The position numbers and the translations under genes were made by a program. From positions 1 through 37,255 of the IMG/VR virus record IMGVR_UViG_3300025127_000104: a stretch of DNA of 37,255 bases; one strand, written 5' to 3'. Below the pieces are notes generated by a model, which was not told the origin of the DNA, did not search any database, and was given only the letters and a program-made list of their open reading frames with translations. This document shows positions 1 to 5,152 of the stretch, piece after piece (the stretch's first letter is position 1; each line of letters starts with the position of its first letter). This DNA comes from a virus.

Positions 1-1
1 A

Positions 2-208
2 AAAAAAGTGGCAGGCCTTATCGTAACAGAAGATACCGATCAAGACAATAGATACACTAAAGCGAAAGTAATTTCTGTAGGTAATCTAGTCGAAGGTATA
101 AAAAGCAACGACGTCGTGTATTACGATAAACACGCAGGCCACGGTGTTCAGTATAAAGACATATTGTATTACGTTATACGTTCAGTTGACGTAGTATTAA
201 TAGATTAA
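2..208 (+). CDS. Co-chaperonin GroES-like protein, 5' end missing
   Basis: This is the C-terminal part of a GroES (Hsp10) fold; the reading frame is open to the window edge, so the start lies outside. The GTG at position 8 is probably just an internal valine codon. The visible 68 or so residues follow the GroES order: an AGLIV strand after the mobile-loop region, an AKVISVGN strand, a KSNDVVYYDKHAG segment matching the usual 'VGDxVLFxKYAG', and a final YYVIRSVDVVLID strand matching 'YLIxRESDILAVI'. Family knowledge: GroES caps the GroEL folding chamber, and phages such as T4 (gp31) carry their own version to fold capsid protein. A second, divergent GroES-like gene lies 4 kb downstream. I am fairly sure of the fold; I cannot see the mobile loop that contacts GroEL. 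Confidence 0.8.
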   Translation, partial: KKVAGLIVTEDTDQDNRYTKAKVISVGNLVEGIKSNDVVYYDKHAGHGVQYKDILYYVIRSVDVVLID

Positions 209-285
209 ACCTAAACCATAAACTAAAACCCTTAAACTTAAAATCATAAATTAAACTAATTATTAACAAATAAAAAATTACAATT
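209..285 (+). promoter_or_regulatory. AT-rich intergenic leader with repeated TAAAC
   Basis: This 77-base gap separates the GroES gene from the run of virion-type genes and is one of the longer gaps in the window. It is almost entirely A, T and scattered C. The pentamer TAAAC recurs at about 206, 212, 219, 233 and 252. No Bacteroidetes-type TTTG / TAnnTTTG promoter pair and no stable hairpin is visible. It could hold a phage promoter or only an untranslated leader; I cannot tell which. Confidence 0.25.
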
Positions 286-594
286 ATGCAAATGATGTAT
301 TTTCAAACAGGAGCAGATGACGCTAGTGCTTTTCCTGTAAAAGATCTTATAGCTATTGATGCTGCTGGTACTGCTGTTACTTGTTATTTTGGCTCTCAAG
401 ATGATATAGTAAGTAACGTTGCTTTAACAGTTACAGCTGGTGAAGAAGAAAATGTTGTTAAAGCTATTATAGCTGAAATTAACAAAGGACCTCACGCTGA
501 TGGCTTACACGTTATAGCTGATGACGCTAACAGTGTGTATGTTCACGTTGGTATCACTGCTTGCGGTGCAATTACGCTTGACGTAACTCCGTAA
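286..594 (+). CDS. Small acidic protein of unknown function
   Basis: This encodes 102 residues and I do not recognise a named family. It opens MQMMYFQTGADDASAFPVKDLIAIDAAG, i.e. a short strand, then a 'pVkDliaId' segment, followed by alternating strands and a helix (ENVVKAIIAEI). That style is typical of small proteins encoded beside structural genes in marine phages. The sequence is rich in Ala, Val and Asp and has no signal peptide or membrane segment. The ATG follows an A/T leader (TTACAATT) with no Shine-Dalgarno sequence. Its position beside head and tail genes suggests a virion or assembly role, which is inference only. Confidence 0.6.
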   Translation: MQMMYFQTGADDASAFPVKDLIAIDAAGTAVTCYFGSQDDIVSNVALTVTAGEEENVVKAIIAEINKGPHADGLHVIADDANSVYVHVGITACGAITLDVTP

Positions 595-601
595 TCTTAA
601 A

Positions 602-1042
602 TTGAGATTAACCGCGCAAGATTTGCGTGACATGAATATCCTTAAGTATTACAGGCTCGTTAGAAAATGGGCCTGTAAAACTTACGGGTTAAAAGACGCA
701 GACTTAGAACTTTTAATTTATTTAGATTGTAAAAAAAGATTTACACGACAAGAATTTATCGACGGTACATACACTTACTCATGGGATAAAAACAGATGGG
801 AACGATTAAGGCGCGATGGTTGGATTGAAGCTTGGAGACATCGTAACAGAACAACAATTAAATACTCAGTGTTTAAAACATCGTTTAAATGTTCTCAGCT
901 TATAAGTAGAATATATAGAGTATTACTAGGTGAAGAAGATTTACCTATATCTGAGCGTAGTACTTTTTTTAACAACAAATCATATACGGATAAAGTTTAT
1001 AATAAAGCTATTGATGATATGATAAAAGATAATACAAGATGA
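602..1042 (+). CDS. Winged-helix-like DNA-binding protein
   Basis: This encodes 146 residues starting at a TTG just after the preceding stop; an in-frame ATG at 632 is an alternative, but residues before it (TAQDLRD) look like part of the domain. The order helix (ILKYYRLVRKWACKTYGL), helix (DADLELLIYLDC), 'RFTRQEFIDGTYTYSWDKNRWERLRRDGWI', then a basic wing (WRHRNRTTIKYSVF) resembles a MarR-type winged helix: 'xFTxxeF' followed by a recognition-helix-like 'WxRLRRDGWI'. The C-terminal third (LISRIYRVLLGEEDLP) is helical. Similar proteins sit in marine phage structural regions. It could be a late regulator or a packaging-associated DNA-binding protein. The fold is inferred from pattern only. Its end overlaps the next start by four bases (ATGA). 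Confidence 0.6.
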   Translation: MRLTAQDLRDMNILKYYRLVRKWACKTYGLKDADLELLIYLDCKKRFTRQEFIDGTYTYSWDKNRWERLRRDGWIEAWRHRNRTTIKYSVFKTSFKCSQLISRIYRVLLGEEDLPISERSTFFNNKSYTDKVYNKAIDDMIKDNTR

Positions 1043-1230
1043 AAAAAGCACCTTTTAAAATGAAAAGAAAATCTGTTGGACCTATTGCAACTAAAAGAAA
1101 AGTTAAAAGAGATCCTAAATCTTTCACACCTGGTTATGAAGATCCAATAAAAATACAAAAAGTACAAAGAGAAGGTGTAACGCCATATTCTCAAAAGTTT
1201 GGTAAATTAGCATCAAACAAAAGAAGATAA
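1039..1230 (+). CDS. Very basic 63-aa protein
   Basis: This encodes 63 residues, about a third of them Lys or Arg, with almost no hydrophobic core, so it is probably disordered and nucleic-acid binding. It begins MKKAPFKMKRKSVGP, which resembles the KKSPTKLKMK segment of the basic protein at 35682-36437. It starts inside the previous stop (ATGA) and its own stop overlaps the next start (TAATG), suggesting coupled translation. An antisense reading frame covers the same bases but looks like a shadow. The function is unknown; a DNA-condensing or capsid-internal peptide is a guess. Confidence 0.6.
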   Translation: MKKAPFKMKRKSVGPIATKRKVKRDPKSFTPGYEDPIKIQKVQREGVTPYSQKFGKLASNKRR

Positions 1231-1652
1231 TGGCATACAAACTAGGTAAAGGTTACAAACCTTATATGACAAACGGTAACATACGTGCTAAACTTAGATT
1301 TAGTCAAGAAGCTGGTGGTGACGCCTCAGTACCTGGTACACCTGTAATTAGAAAGCCGCTTGGTGAAGGTATTATGGGTGAAGCTAATATGGATGGTAGT
1401 ATATTTATAAATGAAAATATAGTACCTGGTAGTGCTGAAGAAAGAGAAGTTGTAAATCACGAAATGAGACACTCTACTGATATGCGTATTGGTAAATTAG
1501 CTTATGGTGACAACTTTGTGAAGTATAACGGCGAAACTTATTTAAGACAAACTATTAACGGTAAAGATATGATTATAGTAGATGGTGTTGCAAAAGAAGC
1601 TGGTAGCCACGATTTTCCTTGGGAAAATGATGCTAATAATGGTAATAAATAG
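1230..1652 (+). CDS. Predicted small zinc metallopeptidase (HExxH)
   Basis: This encodes 140 residues. Residues 77-81 read HEMRH, a clean HExxH zinc-binding motif inside a helix (REVVNHEMRHSTDM), preceded by a 'DGSIFINENIVPGSAEE' strand-turn segment. This strand-turn-helix layout resembles the DUF4157 / eCIS-core type of metallopeptidase, in which an N-terminal strand reads 'a.t.gn.I.f.pg....s.eg..ll.HE..H'. No signal peptide or membrane segment is visible. It sits 15 bases upstream of a probable holin and among structural genes, so it may process virion proteins or act in lysis or entry; neither is shown. A third zinc ligand cannot be assigned with certainty. Start: TAATG overlap with the upstream gene. 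Confidence 0.6.
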   Translation: MAYKLGKGYKPYMTNGNIRAKLRFSQEAGGDASVPGTPVIRKPLGEGIMGEANMDGSIFINENIVPGSAEEREVVNHEMRHSTDMRIGKLAYGDNFVKYNGETYLRQTINGKDMIIVDGVAKEAGSHDFPWENDANNGNK

Positions 1653-1667
1653 AAATAACAAGTAATT

Positions 1668-2060
1668 ATGAGTATATTAGGAAAAATATTTTCAGCTGGT
1701 GCTGGTGAACTTGTAAAGAACGTAGGTGGAGTTTTAGATAACTTAACTACAACTAAAGAAGAAAAGCTAGCTGCTGAAGCAAAAATAAAAGATTTGATAA
1801 TGGGTTACGAAGCTGAAATGCAAAAGCAAGTAACTGAGAGATGGAAGCTTGATATGAATAGTGATTCATGGTTAAGCAAAAACATAAGACCACTAGTTCT
1901 AGTGTTCTTAGTAATAAGTACAGTATTGTTAGTTTTTATCGATGCTGGCTTTATAAATTTTGACGTAAAAGACTCATACGTAGATCTTTTACAATTAGTA
2001 TTAATAACAGTGATCGGTGCTTATTTTGGCGGACGATCACTTGAAAAAGTAAAAAAATAA
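1668..2060 (+). CDS. Probable holin (GTA-type 3TM holin family)
   Basis: This encodes 130 residues. An N-terminal amphipathic, Gly-rich segment (LGKIFSAGAGELVKNVGGVL) is followed by a charged helix (KEEKLAAEAKIKDLIMGYEAEMQKQVTERWK). Then comes SWLSKNIRPLVL, leading into a membrane segment at about 74-91, and a second at about 105-121, ending in a basic tail (GGRSLEKVKK). The 'SWLxxNxRPL' entry to the first membrane segment and the short loop between membrane segments match the 3TM holin family known from gene transfer agents and many marine phages (Pfam PF11351 from memory). Holins make inner-membrane lesions that start lysis. No endolysin is recognisable next to it. Confidence 0.7.
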   Translation: MSILGKIFSAGAGELVKNVGGVLDNLTTTKEEKLAAEAKIKDLIMGYEAEMQKQVTERWKLDMNSDSWLSKNIRPLVLVFLVISTVLLVFIDAGFINFDVKDSYVDLLQLVLITVIGAYFGGRSLEKVKK

Positions 2061-2392
2061 TGGGAATAAATTCAACAGAAGTAGCTTATAACTTTGGACA
2101 ACTTGGTAGTGGTCATACTCAAGGCACGAGCGCTTTAACACCACCAACAGGTAAAGTAATAGTTGCTATTACGTTTTTAGATAATATAAGTTTAAGTGCT
2201 TTAGTTCCAGAACAAGTTTATGGTGCAGATACATATTTTGGTACAGGTGCTACAGCTAATACAGCTAATAACAGTGAAGTTATAGATAGTAGCGTACAGT
2301 TTCCAAAAGGCGTTACAATATACGGAAGATTTACTTCTGTAACAATGTCAGCTGTTAATGATAATGGTATAATCTGTTACTTCGGTCAATAG
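2060..2392 (+). CDS. Small beta-rich putative virion protein
   Basis: This encodes 110 residues with no recognised domain. The composition is that of a virion beta-protein: many Ser, Thr, Gly and Ala, alternating hydrophobic strands (GKVIVAITFLDNI; GVTIYGRFTSVTMSA) and no Cys until near the end. It starts by TAATG overlap with the holin gene, and its stop overlaps the GTG of the next gene, a LamG-type adhesin. Similar small proteins next to fibre genes are common in marine phages. A decoration or fibre-associated protein is the likeliest reading, but this is inference from neighbours. Confidence 0.55.
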   Translation: MGINSTEVAYNFGQLGSGHTQGTSALTPPTGKVIVAITFLDNISLSALVPEQVYGADTYFGTGATANTANNSEVIDSSVQFPKGVTIYGRFTSVTMSAVNDNGIICYFGQ

Positions 2393-3606
2393 TGTTAGGT
2401 ATAGCGGGTAACGTTACAAACAGCTGTGACACAACGTATAGATTATTATCTAATAGAGGCTCTGTTATTTTTGATGGCTCAGATGATTTTGTAGATGCAT
2501 CAACAGTTAGCTCTAGGATTAGTAAATTATCTGGTACTATATCTCATTGGGTTAGAATAACAACATCAGCTAATAACGAAGTATTATTCTCTTGTTCTGA
2601 CGGTACATCTGGTAGTGATAAAGTACAAACTGTATTTATGACTGCTACTAGCTCTGGTCAGTTTCAAGCCGTATATAAAGCTGGCGGAACAGCTTATAAA
2701 GCTGTGTATAATTTTGCAGCGTCGAGTATACCAGGTGCTGGTTGGTTTCATTTAGCAATGACTTATGATAAAGTTGATACTGATCTTACTATAAAGCTGT
2801 ATTTTAACGGTGTTTTACAAAACACTTTTTCTGGAACAGCAGATACTATTGGAGAAAGTGTTACATTTGATAGAGTTATATTAGGTAAAAACGCTAACGC
2901 AGATAATAGTTATTTAACAGGTTATATGGATGAGTGCGCTTATTTTTCTAGAGTTTTATCAGCTACAGAAATAGCAAGAATATATAATGAAACAGGAAAG
3001 TTTAATTACGCTGAAGATTTAGATTTAACAGGTAGCGCAAACGCCTTAAAGCAATGGTTGCGTTTTGGCGATGGTAGAATTCAAAATACTAGCGATACAA
3101 CAAGTATTATTTTTGACATGGGTGATACTAGTCTTGGTAGTGAGAAAATAGTTAACGGTGGTTTTGACAGTGACAGTATATGGAGTAAAACTAACGCTAC
3201 TATAGATAATGGTGTTGCTACGGTTACAGTGCCTGAAGATGGTCAGTATAGCGCTTTGTTTCAAAGTGAGGCTAAAATGAACGGTTCTTTAACTTCTGGC
3301 GAAGCGTATATACTAAAAGCTACTGTTAACGGTACTTCTGGAAAAGAAATGAGATTTCAAGATGACGCAAATAACCTCGGAGGTTTAACATCTGCTAACG
3401 GTGTTGTTGCACTAACAGGTTCTCCTCAAAATATAGAAATTTGCTGGGTAGCAAACAGTAATTCTAATGGTATAAATATAGCAAGAAATACTGGTGCACC
3501 TTATACCTTTACAGTAGATAATGTATCTGTAAAAAAAATTGAAGGTAACTTTGGTTTTTGTAGTGGTACTTCTAACTTAATTAATCAAAACAATTTACCA
3601 GGATAA
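2392..3606 (+). CDS. LamG/CBM adhesin, likely receptor-binding tail protein
   Basis: This encodes 404 residues from a GTG overlapping the previous TAG. Residues about 22-205 form a concanavalin/LamG-type jelly roll: GSVIFDGSDDFVD, a WFHLAMTYD strand, LKLYFNG-like 'IKLYFNGVLQNTF', 'VILGKNANADNSYLTGYMDECAYFSR' and 'LSATEIARIYN', all hallmarks of LamG_3 domains. Residues about 255-383 form a second beta-sandwich of the carbohydrate-binding type, opening NGGFDSDSIWSK and closing FTVDNVSVKKI. Both fold types bind sugars, so attachment to a surface polysaccharide or glycoprotein is likely. Its place upstream of the terminase, away from the other tail genes, is unusual. The GTG start is kept because the first strand would otherwise lack a start. 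Confidence 0.75.
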   Translation: MLGIAGNVTNSCDTTYRLLSNRGSVIFDGSDDFVDASTVSSRISKLSGTISHWVRITTSANNEVLFSCSDGTSGSDKVQTVFMTATSSGQFQAVYKAGGTAYKAVYNFAASSIPGAGWFHLAMTYDKVDTDLTIKLYFNGVLQNTFSGTADTIGESVTFDRVILGKNANADNSYLTGYMDECAYFSRVLSATEIARIYNETGKFNYAEDLDLTGSANALKQWLRFGDGRIQNTSDTTSIIFDMGDTSLGSEKIVNGGFDSDSIWSKTNATIDNGVATVTVPEDGQYSALFQSEAKMNGSLTSGEAYILKATVNGTSGKEMRFQDDANNLGGLTSANGVVALTGSPQNIEICWVANSNSNGINIARNTGAPYTFTVDNVSVKKIEGNFGFCSGTSNLINQNNLPG

Positions 3607-3839
3607 TGTTTGAAAATATAAAATACGTAATAATAAACGCAAGTGATGTTTCCTCTATAGAGTTTGATAAAGTAATAGAAAGAAGTGAAGAAACATTAAG
3701 ATACAATAATGCTGGGACTAAAACCTTTGTAAAGTTTGAAGGTGATACTCCAGAGTTTTTAAGCGGTAAAACGCAATATACATATTCAGAAATAAAAGCT
3801 GAATTAAATAAGTCTGAGTGGATAAACACAGAAGATTAA
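3606..3839 (+). CDS. Small protein following the adhesin
   Basis: This encodes 77 residues, unrecognised. It has a strand-rich N-terminus (IKYVIINASDVSSIEFDKVIE), a 'TFVKFEGDTPEFLSGKTQYTYSEIKAEL' segment and an acidic C-terminus. It starts at a TAATG overlap with the adhesin gene, suggesting it is made with it. It could be a fibre chaperone or an accessory virion protein, but nothing in the sequence decides this. There is no signal peptide and no membrane segment. Confidence 0.55.
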   Translation: MFENIKYVIINASDVSSIEFDKVIERSEETLRYNNAGTKTFVKFEGDTPEFLSGKTQYTYSEIKAELNKSEWINTED

Positions 3840-3861
3840 TAATTAATTTAAATTAAATAAA

Positions 3862-4143
3862 ATGGCAAAAAAAGAAGAGTTGGTTGACTTAAAACCAGAG
3901 AAGGTTACGCCTTCGCAATTAGAAAAAATACAAACAATTGTAAGTAATATTAACAAAGCTCAAATGGAGATTGGTAGACTTGAAACATCTAAACACATGA
4001 TCTCTCATCAAGTAGTTAGCATGCAAGACGAGCTTAGAAAAATACAAGACGAGCTTGAAAAAGATTATGGCACAGTAAATGTTAATATTGAAGATGGTAC
4101 AATACAATATCCTGAAGATGGCGAAGCTAATAAGAAAGATTAG
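3862..4143 (+). CDS. Coiled-coil protein of unknown function
   Basis: This encodes 93 residues. Positions about 17-70 form a continuous amphipathic helix (TPSQLEKIQTIVSNINKAQMEIGRLE, then MQDELRKIQDELEKDYG), almost certainly a coiled coil. A short strand tail follows (TVNVNIEDGTIQY) with an acidic end. Small proteins of this build are frequent in marine phage late regions, but I know no proven function. The ATG follows an A/T-only leader. The 3' end overlaps the next gene by 26 bases. Confidence 0.6.
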   Translation: MAKKEELVDLKPEKVTPSQLEKIQTIVSNINKAQMEIGRLETSKHMISHQVVSMQDELRKIQDELEKDYGTVNVNIEDGTIQYPEDGEANKKD

Positions 4144-4339
4144 TGTAGGTAAAGATTATAAGAACGATGCAATGCATTACGCTGTTGGTCAAGAAGTTTA
4201 CGGTGGACATACTATTTGTGATATAATAGAAGAAGATGATAAGTTTTCAATATATATTAGAAAAGGTAAAGAAGTTTTACCATGGAAAGACTTTAACAAA
4301 AACATGGCTGTATCTGTAGAATATAATCTAGAGTACTAA
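4118..4339 (+). CDS. Conserved-looking small protein, function unknown
   Basis: This encodes 73 residues when started at ATG 4118; the frame is open to an earlier ATG at 4079, but those 13 residues lie inside the upstream gene and look non-native. The sequence contains GKDYKNDAMHYAVGQEVYGGHTI, then a strand pair (FSIYIRKGKEVLPWKDFN) and NMAVSVEYNLEY. From memory, similar 'gg.yk..amhy.vgq...g..i' proteins occur near structural genes of marine phages. It is probably a small beta-barrel-like protein. Role unknown. Its stop overlaps the next start (TAATG). Confidence 0.55.
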   Translation: MAKLIRKISVGKDYKNDAMHYAVGQEVYGGHTICDIIEEDDKFSIYIRKGKEVLPWKDFNKNMAVSVEYNLEY

Positions 4340-4929
4340 TGAAAAGCGTTTACAACTTTGTTGTAAAGCCAATAGGTAAAAGATATAATAACGTAAAGAA
4401 GGTTGGAGATAAAGAGTTAATTGTTAACACTGAAATCTTCAATCATCAATACGTTAACAGACAAGCAACTGTAATATCAAAGCCTATTATTGGTAATACA
4501 GATATAGATATAGGTAGTGATGTTATATTACATCATAACGTGTTTAGACGCTGGCATAATGTTAAAGGTGTAGAAAAAAATAGTAAAAGCTATTTTAACG
4601 AAGACACTTATATAGTGCAGCCAGATCAAATATTTTTATATAAAAAGTTTTGGCAATGGCACTCACCAAAAGGTTTTTGTTGGGTTAAACCTATAAAAAA
4701 CAAAGATAAGTACGCTAATAGTGAAACACAAGAAAATATAGGTATTGTAAAATACACTGATGGTAGTTTTAAAACAAAAGATCTTGTAGGTTTTACACCA
4801 ATATCTAATTACGAGTTTGTTATTGATAATGAGCTACTGTACAGAGTATACACTAAATTTATTACAATTAAATATGAATATCAAGGAGACGAAAAAGCTT
4901 ATAATCCAAGCTGGGCACAAAGCAGTTGA
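4339..4929 (+). CDS. Divergent tandem GroES-like protein
   Basis: This encodes 196 residues that read as two GroES-type barrels in tandem. Half 1 (about 5-102) has FVVKPIGKRYNNVKKVGDKE, a strand LIVNTEIF, QATVISKP, then DIDIGSDVILHHNVF (the GroES 'vkvGDxVlf' segment) and a closing YIVQPDQIFLYK strand. Half 2 (about 112-182) repeats the scheme: FCWVKPI, ENIGIVKYTDG, TKDLVGFTPISNYEFVID, then LLYRVYTKFITIKY. Both halves start 'F-x-W/V-V-K-P-I'. Identity to true GroES is low, and neither half shows a clear mobile loop, so GroEL binding is doubtful. It may be an assembly chaperone or a structural protein built from the same fold. It sits directly before the packaging genes. Confidence 0.6.
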   Translation: MKSVYNFVVKPIGKRYNNVKKVGDKELIVNTEIFNHQYVNRQATVISKPIIGNTDIDIGSDVILHHNVFRRWHNVKGVEKNSKSYFNEDTYIVQPDQIFLYKKFWQWHSPKGFCWVKPIKNKDKYANSETQENIGIVKYTDGSFKTKDLVGFTPISNYEFVIDNELLYRVYTKFITIKYEYQGDEKAYNPSWAQSS

Positions 4930-5152
4930 AGAGCTTATTAATGTTGCTAAAGAAAAAATAATAACTAACACAGAAGATGATGTTAGTGCTGATAGATTAA
5001 AAAACGCTGCAGCTACAAAAAAGTTAGCTATATTTGATGCGTTTGAAATATTAAACAGAATACAAGAAGAAGAGAATATACTTGAAGGTAAAGAGCCAGA
5101 AGAAAAGAAACAAAGAGTGTTTAGAGGTTTTGCTGAAGGTAGATCAAAATGA
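4874..5152 (+). CDS. Probable terminase small subunit
   Basis: This encodes 92 residues from ATG 4874; an in-frame ATG at 4817 would add 19 residues copied from inside the upstream gene and is less likely. The protein is nearly all helical: NIKETKKLIIQAGHKAVEELINVAKEKI, then VSADRLKNAAATKKLAIFDAFEILNRIQEEE, then a charged tail. It lies immediately upstream of the large terminase and overlaps it by four bases (ATGA), the standard place for the small subunit, which binds viral DNA and starts packaging. No clear helix-turn-helix is visible, so the call rests mainly on position and on recall of similar proteins before TerL in marine phages. Confidence 0.5.
   Translation: MNIKETKKLIIQAGHKAVEELINVAKEKIITNTEDDVSADRLKNAAATKKLAIFDAFEILNRIQEEENILEGKEPEEKKQRVFRGFAEGRSK

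Noticed and set aside
997-1194. Reverse-strand reading frame of 65 residues opposite the basic gene
   Set aside because: It is the antisense of a Lys/Arg-rich gene (giving Phe, Ser, Leu), has no leader, and all other genes are on the plus strand.
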